A stretch of 28,965 nucleotides of DNA from a virus: positions 1 to 28,965 of the IMG/VR virus record IMGVR_UViG_3300036861_000211. One strand, given 5' to 3'. The notes under the pieces were generated by a model. The model worked only from the letters and a program-made list of their open reading frames with translations. It made no database searches and had not been told where the DNA came from. This document shows, piece by piece, positions 13,099 through 21,915 of this stretch (position 1 is its first letter; the number at the start of each line of letters is the position of its first letter). The position numbers and the translations under genes are program-made.

Positions 13099-14944
13099 CG
13101 TGGGGTTCTTTGGCGCAGCGTTAGGCGGCCTGGGCGGCTCCGCGATCGGATCGGCTGTTGTCACGCTCTATCTCGCCGACCAGCAGTACCAATCACAGCT
13201 CGCGAAGGCAAAGGGTCAGACAGAAGCCGCAACGCTCTCGATGGGCCAGCGCGTCAAGGCGCTCGGCCCCGCGTTTGCGGTGGCTGGCGCTGCAGCTGCG
13301 GTTGGGATCGGGGTTCAAGCCGTCAAGGCCTTCAACGAGTCCGAGGCCGCGATCGCGCAGACGAACGCCGTCTTGAAGTCCACCAAAGGCATCGCCGGAG
13401 TTACCGCGACAGAGGTCACGAAGCTCGCGATTCAGATGCAGAACCTCACCACCTTCTCGGACGAAGAGGTCCGTTCCGCTGAGAATCTGCTGCTGACCTT
13501 CACGAACATCGGTCACAACATCTTTCCCGAGACGACCAAAGCCGTGCTGGACATGTCCACGGCACTTGGGCAAGACCTGAAGTCGTCATCGATCCAGCTC
13601 GGCAAGGCGCTCAACGATCCCATCAAGGGCATCACTGCGCTGCGCCGGGTCGGTGTGAACTTCAACGAGGCGACTCAGGAGACGATCAATTCGCTGGTCG
13701 AGGAAGGCAAGCTCCTCGAGGCGCAGAAGATCATCCTCAAGGAGGTTGCCACCGAGTTCGGCGGTGCCGCCCAGGCCCAGGCTAAGACTTTTGCTGGCCA
13801 GATGAAGCAGCTCGGCAACGAGCTGAACAACGTTCTTGAGGAGCTCGGCCGGTTCATCGTCTCGATGGTTCGCGGACTCTTGCCGGTCCTGAAGCTTGTC
13901 ACGCCCGTTCTCGGATTCGCCGCTCGCAACGCTGGCCTATTCCTCGCGGCGTTCGCCGCCTTCGCCACGGTTCGGTGGATTATCCCGTTCCTCGCCGCGC
14001 TCACGGTCAAGATTCAGACGCTAGCGGGCGCATCTCTTACTGCTCAGATTGCGACGACTGAGTTCATGGCCGCGCTGGGAGCATTGGGTGCTCCGCTCAC
14101 CGTTCTTATCGGCCTCACGGTAGGTCTCGGTGTGGCCTATTCGCGCCTTGAATCTGCGCAAGAGGAGGCCGTGCGAGGACTCACGGATCTCGGTGTCGAG
14201 GCCAAGGTGGCGACCGAGAGAGTCAATGAGGCGGCAGAGGGGCTCAAGGGGGTGGATGTTCGTGCTACTCGATTGCGGGCCACACTCGGCCAGCTCGCGG
14301 TAGAGGAAGAGCGCAACCAAGAGATAGCCGCAGGTTGGGCTGCCCGTCAAAAGTTCGCGGCTTTCCAAATGGAACACCTCGGTGATGAAACGACGAAGAC
14401 CGGGGGGAAGATTAGTCGGTTCGCGAACCTGAGCAAGGAGGCGCTCGCTACCTTCAGGACCGATGTAAAGGCCGACTTCGCTGGTGCGGTGAACTCGATG
14501 ACCGGATTCAGCGCGAAGTGGGCATTTACCGCGAACCAGTTCCGACGGCAGATCGATCGGATGCGCGAGAAGTCGAAGACCCTCAAAGATGATCTGAACA
14601 ACTTTGCACAGCTCAAAGGGATCCCGGAGCGGTTTCAGGCGTGGCTCCTCACCCAAGGCCCCGACGCGATCCATGCGTTCGTCCGCAACTCCGAGGCTGG
14701 ACGCTCCGCGATCATCTCGGACTGGCGTGCTATCGAGGGCAACGTTCGCTCGAACAAGACCGCGATCGACCGAGTGACCGACGCGCTTCGAAATGTGAAA
14801 AGCGCATTGAACGAGATCGATGGTAGGCGGGTGAACTTCAACATTCACGCGGCCTACTCATGGTCGGGTTCGGCGGGACCGGGACCTTTCAATGATGCAG
14901 TCACCAACGCCGTTGTGAACGCAATCTTCAAGGAAGGTTCCTGA
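13091..14944 (+). CDS. Tail tape measure protein
   Basis: A 617-residue protein that sets tail length and is ejected with the DNA. I chose ATG 13091, overlapping the T frame by 8 bp; the frame is open to 12989 but that part lies inside the T gene. Glycine-rich apolar residues 5-20 and a second apolar stretch near residue 60-75 come first. A long helical region follows, with the TP901-type tape measure section (TFSDEEVRSAENLLLTFTNI, then LGQDLKSSSIQLGKALNDP). Several membrane-like helices lie at residues 268-355, then coiled coil. At about 1.5 angstrom per residue the tail would be near 90 nm (inference). Confidence 0.92.
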   Translation: MPSVGFFGAALGGLGGSAIGSAVVTLYLADQQYQSQLAKAKGQTEAATLSMGQRVKALGPAFAVAGAAAAVGIGVQAVKAFNESEAAIAQTNAVLKSTKGIAGVTATEVTKLAIQMQNLTTFSDEEVRSAENLLLTFTNIGHNIFPETTKAVLDMSTALGQDLKSSSIQLGKALNDPIKGITALRRVGVNFNEATQETINSLVEEGKLLEAQKIILKEVATEFGGAAQAQAKTFAGQMKQLGNELNNVLEELGRFIVSMVRGLLPVLKLVTPVLGFAARNAGLFLAAFAAFATVRWIIPFLAALTVKIQTLAGASLTAQIATTEFMAALGALGAPLTVLIGLTVGLGVAYSRLESAQEEAVRGLTDLGVEAKVATERVNEAAEGLKGVDVRATRLRATLGQLAVEEERNQEIAAGWAARQKFAAFQMEHLGDETTKTGGKISRFANLSKEALATFRTDVKADFAGAVNSMTGFSAKWAFTANQFRRQIDRMREKSKTLKDDLNNFAQLKGIPERFQAWLLTQGPDAIHAFVRNSEAGRSAIISDWRAIEGNVRSNKTAIDRVTDALRNVKSALNEIDGRRVNFNIHAAYSWSGSAGPGPFNDAVTNAVVNAIFKEGS

Positions 14945-17268
14945 TGGCGTCGGTCCTGCAGATCGTCGACGACCAGGACCTGACCTCTGTCCTCTTCGAC
15001 CTGAACTCCCCCACGGGGACCAACAACCCCAACAGTCTGCAGACCGAGATCCTCGGCAATCCGGACTGGGGACGGCCGCCCGCGCAATCTTCGAGGTTCG
15101 AACCGCCGGCCTCCGATGGAGGAGCGGTCATCAAGCAGCGGTTCGGGCTGACGGAAGCGAAGATCGGGGTCCGGTTCGGCAGAGGCGCCACAACGACGGA
15201 CGGACTGCGGAGCGGCGTGGAGCGCGTCGCCCGCTACCTTCGCTCGGGTTGCGTGATGCGCTGGTCCGACCACGGTTCCACCGTTACTCGCTACGTGGAC
15301 GTCGAACCTTCCGACCTGCCCGTTCTCCATGACGGGCGAGAGCTTTCCATCTACAAAGCCACGGTGCTGTTTGACACCCCAGAGGGCGTAGTCCTGCAGT
15401 TCCTTCGGCAGCCGTTCTTCCGTGAAGCTGAGCTCGATCCGGCCGTCAACAAGTGGTCCAACGCCTCGATGCTCGCCGACTCCGACCGCAACGGGACGCC
15501 GGACGGGTGGACCCTGGACGGGGGGACTCACACGATCCAGACGACCGAGGCGTTTCAGATCTCGCACTCGGGCGCGGTCGATCTCATCCACCGTGACTAC
15601 ACCGCTTCGGCGGGAACGCAGATCTCGGTGGGGATCGACGCCCGCAAAGTCTCCGGTGACCGGACGGTGGAGATCCGCCTCATCTCGCTCGCCTCCGCCA
15701 CCGTCCTTGCCACCGCGACGGTGACCGGGACGGCCTGGGCGCGTTACACGGTCACGGGCACGGTGGCCGGGGGCGATACCTCCGTCCGGATCTCGATCCG
15801 CTACACGGGCGGCACGAACGCGACCGTCTCCCAGTTCCGTGATTCCCAGCTCGAGACTGGGACACTCGTCGCTTCGGTCTTTCGCACCGGGGCCGAATTC
15901 ATCACCAACGACCCTGCCGGGACCAACGGACGGGCGATGGTGATCTCCAACCCTGGTGACATGCCCGCACCCGTGAAGATCACCGGGCAGGCCGAGGCCG
16001 GCAGCCCCCGAATCGGCTCGGTCCTCATCGGCCTCAGGGCCTCGGACGGCATCGAGGGGCATCGGACGCTCACGTCGTACCTGAACGAGACCCGGTTCGC
16101 CCAATGCGACACGACCGGGAACGGCTGGACCACCTCGCTGGGCACCAACACGACCTCCGTCGCCGATGCCGCAGGCTCGGGCGGGAACGTGGCGGAATGC
16201 ACGTTCACCATGGATCCGACCGTGATGGCCCGCCGGGTGAGGCTGACCCGAACCACTCTGCTCGACTCGCTTCGGAGCTATCACGACGTGTGGGTGCGTC
16301 TCAAGCCCTCGGCGGCGATGAAGCTCGTGGTGCAGCTCCGGTGGGCGCCATCCTTGGCCGACCCGGCTTCCTATTCCGAGGTCGAGGTGACCCTGGACTG
16401 GTCGGACGCGACCAGCTTCTCCTACGTCGACGTGCCCTTGGGAACCATCTATGTCCCGGAGGACACGGCGCAGACCTTGGCCGGGGTGGGCTTGGAGATA
16501 TGGGCACGGCGAGAAACGGGCTCGGGGAACTGCCGCTTCGACGTGGTCTCGCTGTTCGGATCCGATCCCGACCACGGTGACATGCTTACGGTGCTGGAGG
16601 TGCCGGGAGGCTCAAGGGAGTCCTGGCTGGGCAAGGATCTCGTTACCCCCACGAACCCTGCAGGGCTAACCGCTGGCGCCGTCATCAACAACCGGATCCG
16701 TCTGAACGCCGCCACGGAGGCTGCGGGGACTCCTCCGGTCGGCGGATTGGCATGGCCGGTGGGCAGACACAAGCTCACGTTCCGCATTGATGGCAACGGC
16801 GACATGGACTTCACCGCGCTCGTGCGAAACATCACGGACTCAACGGATTCCGTCTCTCGTTCCTTTCCCTCGCGTAAGCCTTCGAAGGTGTCTCAGATCG
16901 TGCTGAAGTTCGATTCAGTCACCGCCAAGAGCTATCAACCGCAGATCAAGGTGACGGGTGCTATCTCAGCGGGCGAGTACCTCGATGTTCGCAGGATCAT
17001 TCATGAGTTCCAGCCCTATCTCGGTTCGTCCGAGCAGCTTCGCACCGACCCCGAAAAGGCGTTGCTGATGAAGCTGGACTCCTCTGCAAATCTCATCTCC
17101 TATCTCGGAGCTGCCGGTGGGGTGCCGCTGTATGCCCCTCCGGGACGCTCGGTGCTTGAGGCGATTCCGATCGACATCGAGGTCCACTCTGGGGCGACGC
17201 ACGGTGAATCGGTACTTGCCCGGACGCTGAGCATCTCCGGGCGCTTGGCACCACGTCACTCGGGGTAA
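14944..17268 (+). CDS. Distal tail / minor tail protein with a sugar-binding-like module
   Basis: A 774-residue protein; ATG 14944 overlaps the tape measure stop by one base. The N-terminal 165 residues look like a distal tail domain (the LRSGVERVARYLRSGCVMRW and TVLFDTPEGVVLQFL segments). Residues 169-305 form a jelly-roll-like module (NKWSNASMLADSDRNGTPDG, later SVGIDARKVSG and RISIRYTGG) resembling carbohydrate-binding modules. At least one more beta-rich module follows before the end, which has a second distal-tail-like stretch (YLDVRRIIHEFQPYLGSS). Location right after the tape measure fits a tail-tip protein with host-surface sugar binding. Confidence 0.75.
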   Translation: MASVLQIVDDQDLTSVLFDLNSPTGTNNPNSLQTEILGNPDWGRPPAQSSRFEPPASDGGAVIKQRFGLTEAKIGVRFGRGATTTDGLRSGVERVARYLRSGCVMRWSDHGSTVTRYVDVEPSDLPVLHDGRELSIYKATVLFDTPEGVVLQFLRQPFFREAELDPAVNKWSNASMLADSDRNGTPDGWTLDGGTHTIQTTEAFQISHSGAVDLIHRDYTASAGTQISVGIDARKVSGDRTVEIRLISLASATVLATATVTGTAWARYTVTGTVAGGDTSVRISIRYTGGTNATVSQFRDSQLETGTLVASVFRTGAEFITNDPAGTNGRAMVISNPGDMPAPVKITGQAEAGSPRIGSVLIGLRASDGIEGHRTLTSYLNETRFAQCDTTGNGWTTSLGTNTTSVADAAGSGGNVAECTFTMDPTVMARRVRLTRTTLLDSLRSYHDVWVRLKPSAAMKLVVQLRWAPSLADPASYSEVEVTLDWSDATSFSYVDVPLGTIYVPEDTAQTLAGVGLEIWARRETGSGNCRFDVVSLFGSDPDHGDMLTVLEVPGGSRESWLGKDLVTPTNPAGLTAGAVINNRIRLNAATEAAGTPPVGGLAWPVGRHKLTFRIDGNGDMDFTALVRNITDSTDSVSRSFPSRKPSKVSQIVLKFDSVTAKSYQPQIKVTGAISAGEYLDVRRIIHEFQPYLGSSEQLRTDPEKALLMKLDSSANLISYLGAAGGVPLYAPPGRSVLEAIPIDIEVHSGATHGESVLARTLSISGRLAPRHSG

Positions 17269-17292
17269 TCGGTGGCACCTAGGCGGCCCTAG

Positions 17293-19986
17293 ATGGCCTT
17301 CACGATTATCGACGGCGTCGAGCACGGGAGCACGACCACGTCGCCGCTCGGCGTGTACGGTCCCGGTGCCGGCGTCGTCGCGATCTCGACGACGACGGTC
17401 AGGGCGGGCTCACGTTCGCTCGACCTGTCCGCGGGTGGCTACCGCGGACACGAGATGACGGGCCGCGTCGTCGCCGCCGGGATCGGGGTGCAGTTCCAGG
17501 GATTTCCCGTCGGGGGGAACAACCAGCAGGCCCTCCTAGACTTTACGAACGCAAACGGCGCCCTCGCCGTCGGCTACAACCGGCTCACCGGCAAGTTCTG
17601 CGTGTTCTCCATCACGGGCTCGCTCGTGCAGGACTTCGGCCCGGCCTCCCTCTCGACCGGAGTCTGGTATTGGCTCGACGTCAGCGTGGACACCACGGTC
17701 AATCCCGCGGTTATCAAGGCGCGGGTCACGCCGGAGGGCGGCGGCTGGGACGGCACGGAGGGCACCGTCTCGCCCGCGCAGGCGGCGGCGGACTGCACCC
17801 AGGTCCTGTACGGCAACGCCAGCACGAACTTCGCGCGTTTCTGTGACGACTTCGTGCTGTCTCATGCGGCATCCGGCGTCCTCAGCGAGCCTTACCCAAT
17901 CGGGCCGCGCTACATCGAGGGCCTCTATCCCACCGGCGACGGCACCCACAACATCAACGCGGCGGACGAGCTCGAGCGCTCTGCCACCGGGACAGACATC
18001 ACGAACGCGACGACGGACGCCTACACCCTGATTGACGACGTCGAGCTCGAGATCTCCACGGCCGATGCCTCGCGTGACTACATCCGCGACATCGGCACCG
18101 CGACCGCCGACTACGTCGAGGTCACGTTCGCGGACCTCGCTGCAGGCAGCCGTACGCCCGTCGACGTGAAGGGCTATGCAACGGACCGAGATGGTGGGAG
18201 CCTCGGCACCAACTCTGCCGTCTCGCGGATCGTCCTCGCGGATGGGACGGCGGTGACGCCCGACCTGAGAACGGCAGCCGACGACCCCGGCACGACCCTC
18301 GCCATCCGCATGAAGATGCTCGACCGTCCCACCGGCGGCTGGGATCGGACGAAGGTGAATGGGATGCGAGGCCGGCTTGGGTTCGGCGATGGGGCGCCCG
18401 AGGCGCGCTTCTTCGCCATGATGCTCGAGGTCGTCCTCGTGCCTCCCCCGATCGTTCTGGTTCCCGGTGCTGCTTCTGGTTCTCCGGTCGTGTGGCCGTT
18501 CGCACAGAAGGGATGGAGGAAGGTGCCCGATGTGTACTTCACCATCGACGGAGTCCCGGTCGATGTCGATGAGGACTGGTCCCTGCGCTCCTCTGCCTAC
18601 GGGGGTTATGAGACAGGCTCGTTCAAGATCAAAGCGCGAGATGTCCGGGCGCATCCATTCGGCATCTCGCAAGGAGCGCCGGTCGCTGTGTACACACAAG
18701 GCGATCTCCAGATCTGGGAGGGGACGCTCCCGGTTTCCCCGAACCTCGGAGAGGACGGGAGGGCTGAGATCTCTACTGTCGGCCCCTGGGCGGAGGCCGA
18801 AGCGGCATCCGAGGTCCGATGCTTCCAGGTGCGCGGCGCCAAGGAATGGGTAGAAGCCGACTCCGACCCGCACAACTACAACTTCAACGACGGCTTCATG
18901 TTGAATCACGCCGGGGGGAAGCTCGAGTTCCGGGCTCCGAAGGGTGAGGACTTCACCACCGCAGATGTGGCGGGATTCCTGATCTGGGTGCCCGGAGCAC
19001 ACTTCACCCGCACCGCCCTGGTGATGAACAAGTCCGGGGATCACGCGAACTTCGAGCTACGTCTGCGTGGGGCTCAGGGTCCGTCGGGCTCGTTCACGAC
19101 GATCGACAGCTACACATGGGGCGCGGCGAACCCGACCGGCACCGAGAAGATCGCGACGGGGCTCGGAGGGGACTACGACCTCATCACCGCTCAGATTCAC
19201 TGCACGAGCACCGTCTCGAACCTCGCGACCCGGCTGAGAACCTGGCTGACCTCGCTTCGGGTCAACGACCTCGCGGCAGACGACGACATGTCGGCCTCCG
19301 ACGTCGTGACCCATACGGGCGAGGCTCTGGGATGGAACGTCGACGGTGTGCAGTCCACCGCCGCCAACGTTCTTCCTCTCCTGTGGACGGAGCAGTGGTC
19401 GGAGCTTCTGATCTACATGGCCGACCTCGAAGATCACTTCGTCCGCAGGATCGCAAGGGGACTCGAATACGCCCCTTGGGGTGACCAGAGCTGGGAGGTT
19501 CTTCGCTCCTACTCGGCTAGGCCTGAGCTCAAGCCGCTGGAAGCGTTCAATCGTGCGGTGATCCGTTACGAGACTGTGGCCGGCGCACCAGCAGAGGTCT
19601 CCGTTGATGCCGACCCGGATCCGCTTCCCGGTCAACTGAAGGTGATCGACTACGATCTCTCCGATCCGCAGCCCAACTCGACGCTCGCCAACGCGGTCGC
19701 GGAGCGGATGATCGGTCGCTACTCGCTTCCCAGATGGGCGGGCCGGGTAGAGGTCTACCGCTCCCGTCACCAGGCCGGTCCTCTGGCGATCCTGCCCGGA
19801 GACGTGATCGATGTGGCCGACTGGGACATGGGCGTCTCCCAGCCCTTGAGGGTTCACGGTGCCGAGTACCGCAAGGACCACGCCACACTCGCGATCGAGT
19901 CCCCGATCTCATTGGTGCAACTGATCGAGGCAGCGCAGAGGGGATTCGGTCATCCGAAGCGCCGCGGCAAGAACAAACGCAAGTAG
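17293..19986 (+). CDS. Fused tail-tip protein: LamG-like N-terminal half plus baseplate hub-like C-terminal half
   Basis: An 897-residue protein starting at ATG 17293. Residues 1-200 form a concanavalin-like (LamG-type) sandwich (GVQFQGFPVGGNNQQALLDF, GVWYWLDVSVDTT, FARFCDDFVLSH). Residues 205-390 form a second beta module (YPTGDGTHNINAADELERS, VEVTFADLAAGSRTP). After a proline-rich linker (VPPPIVLVPG, near residue 380) a different module begins with VYFTIDGVPVDVDEDWSLRS and continues to a basic end (RRGKNKRK); it resembles siphovirus tail-hub or tail-associated proteins. SD-like GGAGGAAGG (18515-18523) lies just before in-frame GTG codons 18523 and 18532, as if the hub part once started there. 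Confidence 0.75.
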   Translation: MAFTIIDGVEHGSTTTSPLGVYGPGAGVVAISTTTVRAGSRSLDLSAGGYRGHEMTGRVVAAGIGVQFQGFPVGGNNQQALLDFTNANGALAVGYNRLTGKFCVFSITGSLVQDFGPASLSTGVWYWLDVSVDTTVNPAVIKARVTPEGGGWDGTEGTVSPAQAAADCTQVLYGNASTNFARFCDDFVLSHAASGVLSEPYPIGPRYIEGLYPTGDGTHNINAADELERSATGTDITNATTDAYTLIDDVELEISTADASRDYIRDIGTATADYVEVTFADLAAGSRTPVDVKGYATDRDGGSLGTNSAVSRIVLADGTAVTPDLRTAADDPGTTLAIRMKMLDRPTGGWDRTKVNGMRGRLGFGDGAPEARFFAMMLEVVLVPPPIVLVPGAASGSPVVWPFAQKGWRKVPDVYFTIDGVPVDVDEDWSLRSSAYGGYETGSFKIKARDVRAHPFGISQGAPVAVYTQGDLQIWEGTLPVSPNLGEDGRAEISTVGPWAEAEAASEVRCFQVRGAKEWVEADSDPHNYNFNDGFMLNHAGGKLEFRAPKGEDFTTADVAGFLIWVPGAHFTRTALVMNKSGDHANFELRLRGAQGPSGSFTTIDSYTWGAANPTGTEKIATGLGGDYDLITAQIHCTSTVSNLATRLRTWLTSLRVNDLAADDDMSASDVVTHTGEALGWNVDGVQSTAANVLPLLWTEQWSELLIYMADLEDHFVRRIARGLEYAPWGDQSWEVLRSYSARPELKPLEAFNRAVIRYETVAGAPAEVSVDADPDPLPGQLKVIDYDLSDPQPNSTLANAVAERMIGRYSLPRWAGRVEVYRSRHQAGPLAILPGDVIDVADWDMGVSQPLRVHGAEYRKDHATLAIESPISLVQLIEAAQRGFGHPKRRGKNKRK

Positions 19987-19999
19987 GAGGAGAGTAGCC

Positions 20000-20383
20000 G
20001 TGAGCTTTGACTTCTCGACCTGCATGGCTTGGGTTGGTGGGCTGTTTGAAGGTGAAGGCTCGTTCTCAGAACGTCGGAAGCCTTCGGGGTATTGCTCGCC
20101 TGCGGCCTCGATAAACCTTACCGATGTCGACACTCTGCTCCTGTTCGCGGAGCGGGTGCCCGTGGGACGCACCTATGGGCCTTACGAGCGACACAGTAGC
20201 GATGGGCGGGCGTGGCAGCCACAGTACGTCTGGCAGACCTCGGGATTCGAGGATACCCAGGCGTTCATAGCGATGGTCTGGCCCTGGCTGGGAGAACGCC
20301 GCCGGGCTCGAGCGCGGGAAGTGCTCGCTGCGGTCAGTCCGATGAACCGGATTCGACGCCGTGACCAGAACGGGGGGCGGTGA
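20000..20383 (+). CDS. LAGLIDADG-type homing endonuclease-like protein
   Basis: A 127-residue protein starting at GTG 20000, with AGGAGGAGAG just upstream. Residues 11-21 (WVGGLFEGEGS) match the LAGLIDADG helix, with E19 in place of the catalytic Asp, and are followed by a beta-strand region (SPAASINLTDVDTLL). One motif only, so it would act as a dimer. The sequence is short for a full enzyme (usually 150 or more), and the C-terminus is basic (RRARAREV, RIRRRDQNGGR). It sits between the tail and lysis genes, outside any intron visible here. Confidence 0.75.
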   Translation: MSFDFSTCMAWVGGLFEGEGSFSERRKPSGYCSPAASINLTDVDTLLLFAERVPVGRTYGPYERHSSDGRAWQPQYVWQTSGFEDTQAFIAMVWPWLGERRRARAREVLAAVSPMNRIRRRDQNGGR

Positions 20384-20384
20384 C

Positions 20385-21095
20385 TTGTTCGACTTCAAGT
20401 ATCCAAACGCTCGCCCCGATGCCCGCGGTTGGGGTCCCGGTTATCCAAACTGTGCCACCGAGGCATGGGTGCCACTCGTCGCGGCGAACGGCGTGGGATT
20501 CGGCCGTGTCCATCGCGACATTCACGATCTGCTCGAGTTGATCCTCGGCGAGTGCATCCGGCGCGGCTATCCACCGAAGACCGGCCAGTGCTGGGGGGCG
20601 GTGTGTCGGTGCTCCCATAAATCGGACGGGACATGCGCGAAGGATGCGAACGGCAAGGAGATCCCGTCGAATCACTCGTGGGGACTGGCGGTCGATTTCA
20701 ACTCGATCGACAATCCGTATGGGGCGAGCGCTAGCCAATCCAAGCTCGGCGGAGATCCGAGCCTCGGTTGGGTGCCGGTGCTGTACCACGAGTACGGGTT
20801 CCGGTGGCTCGGTCCACCGATCAACGATTGGCAGCACTTCGACTTCGCTGGTGAACCTTCTGACGCCGCAGCGATGACCGCAAAGGCTAAGCGAGAACTG
20901 GGGGACGAGATGGGCTATGCAGACTTCGAGGCAGGGCTCCGGGCACGGCGTAAGGGTAAGTCGCTCCCGGCCAATCCGACTGCCGATTTCGTGCTCGGCT
21001 ATGACGTGGCAGATGACATCAAGAAGGCGGCGAAGACGCCCGCACCGGGAACGCCGGGACCGCACGAGCACAGCCTGGAAGGCAAGGCGAAGTGA
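20385..21095 (+). CDS. Endolysin: M15/VanY-type peptidase
   Basis: A 236-residue zinc peptidase that would cut peptidoglycan stem peptides during lysis. I favour TTG 20385, preceded by GGGGGGCGG (20372-20380); GTG 20361 is open but lacks an SD. Zinc ligands fit H97 (NHSWG), D104 (AVDFN) and H151 (QHFDF), the M15 H-x6-D...H pattern. Four cysteines in a CWGAVCRCSHKSDGTC segment near residues 68-85 could form disulphides or bind metal. The C-terminal 60 residues are charged and Pro/Gly-rich, without a recognisable cell-wall-binding repeat. It is followed directly by small membrane proteins. Confidence 0.88.
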   Translation: MFDFKYPNARPDARGWGPGYPNCATEAWVPLVAANGVGFGRVHRDIHDLLELILGECIRRGYPPKTGQCWGAVCRCSHKSDGTCAKDANGKEIPSNHSWGLAVDFNSIDNPYGASASQSKLGGDPSLGWVPVLYHEYGFRWLGPPINDWQHFDFAGEPSDAAAMTAKAKRELGDEMGYADFEAGLRARRKGKSLPANPTADFVLGYDVADDIKKAAKTPAPGTPGPHEHSLEGKAK

Positions 21096-21290
21096 GTGGA
21101 CGACCATGACCTCCTCCTCGAAATAAGAGGTGACGTGAAAGCACTCATCGGTCACACGGCCGACCTTGAGGCACGTCTACGAGAGGTCGAGAAGGAGAAG
21201 AGGTTTGAGAAGAAGGATTGGGTCTTGCTCATCACGGTCATCGCGGCCTCGGGCGGAGCATCGGCGATTCGTTGGCTGGGAATCGGATGA
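21096..21290 (+). CDS. XhlA-like membrane protein, candidate holin or lysis accessory
   Basis: A 64-residue protein starting at GTG 21096, directly after the endolysin stop. Residues 1-40 are a charged coiled coil (EIRGDVKALIGHTADLEARL), and residues 42-60 form a single membrane segment (WVLLITVIAASGGASAI). This order, coiled coil then a C-terminal membrane helix, matches the XhlA hemolysin-associated family that assists phage holins. Its stop overlaps the ATG of the next gene. I favour a lysis role from this pattern and the endolysin next door. Confidence 0.7.
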   Translation: MDDHDLLLEIRGDVKALIGHTADLEARLREVEKEKRFEKKDWVLLITVIAASGGASAIRWLGIG

Positions 21291-21529
21291 GTCATAACGG
21301 GAGACTCATCCGCTGGTTCAACCTCATCGCCGTACCGGTGATCGCCGCCGCGGCCATCTTGGGACCGACATGTGTGAGTGCGCAGGTCGAGGGTGATCTT
21401 CGAGAGATTTCGTGCCATGTCGCCCAGCAGAGCATCGAGGGCCTCAATGCACAACGTGCCGTCGCAGTCGAGCTCGGTATTCCGATTACGTTCGAGATCC
21501 CACCCCTTCCACCCGAGTGCCGACCATGA
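21287..21529 (+). CDS. Small exported protein
   Basis: An 80-residue protein starting at ATG 21287, overlapping the previous stop by 4 bp. Residues 5-31 form a signal peptide (basic GRLIR start, apolar FNLIAVPVIAAAAILG core, and a probable cut after VSA before QVEG). The mature part of about 50 residues has two cysteines (SCHVAQQ and PECRP) that may form a disulphide, a central helix and a proline-rich end (IPPLPPECRP). I recognise no family. It could be a spanin-like or periplasmic/cell-wall accessory; membrane or lysis function is inferred from its position only. Confidence 0.6.
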   Translation: MSHNGRLIRWFNLIAVPVIAAAAILGPTCVSAQVEGDLREISCHVAQQSIEGLNAQRAVAVELGIPITFEIPPLPPECRP

Positions 21530-21915
21530 AGCGAACCCTCATCCTTAGTTTGCTTCTGCTGTTCCTCGCCGCCCCTTCTCCAGCCGCCATGCACAGGACA
21601 TGCACGATTCTCGGTACAGGGGAGCGCGATGTGCTGAACGGTACGGAGGGGCCGGACAAGATCTGCGCTGGGCGGGGCGACGACTTCGCCAACGGTCGCG
21701 GGGGTAACGACGAGGTCCGCGGTGGTGGTGGGAAGGACACCATCGTCGGAGGTGATGGGCGCGACGTCCTCCGCGGTCGTTGGGGAGATGACCACCTATT
21801 CGGTGCCGATGATAACGGCGGTGACTTCCTCATCGGAGGTCATGGGTTCGACCGGTGCTTCGGCGACACGGGAGATCAATTCGATGGATCCTGTGAGATC
21901 CAGCTGGTCGAGTAG
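21526..21915 (+). CDS. Exported RTX-type beta-roll protein
   Basis: A 129-residue protein starting at ATG 21526, overlapping the previous stop by 4 bp; an upstream in-frame start at 21412 would lie inside the neighbour. Residues 1-22 are a signal peptide (KRTLILSLLLLFLAAPSPA). The rest holds about ten glycine- and aspartate-rich nonapeptide units (GGDGRDVLR, GRGGNDEVR, GRWGDDHLF and similar), the pattern of hemolysin-type calcium-binding repeats that fold into a parallel beta-roll when calcium is bound. Three cysteines occur. There is no C-terminal type I secretion signal, so it would leave by the Sec route. A phage-encoded RTX roll in a lysis region is unusual. Confidence 0.82.
   Translation: MKRTLILSLLLLFLAAPSPAAMHRTCTILGTGERDVLNGTEGPDKICAGRGDDFANGRGGNDEVRGGGGKDTIVGGDGRDVLRGRWGDDHLFGADDNGGDFLIGGHGFDRCFGDTGDQFDGSCEIQLVE

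Noticed and set aside
14854-16575. Long minus-strand frame of 573 codons opposite the distal tail gene
   Set aside because: Its product is Arg-, Gly- and Pro-rich with no fold signs, and it lies opposite a protein-like gene with proper overlaps; it is a high-GC antisense shadow.
17536-19044. Long minus-strand frame of 502 codons opposite the fused tail-tip gene
   Set aside because: Same low-complexity shadow character, without a plausible start region; the plus-strand gene explains the DNA.
21412-21525. Upstream start for the RTX protein
   Set aside because: It would put Arg/Cys-rich sequence in front of a clean signal peptide that begins at ATG 21526.
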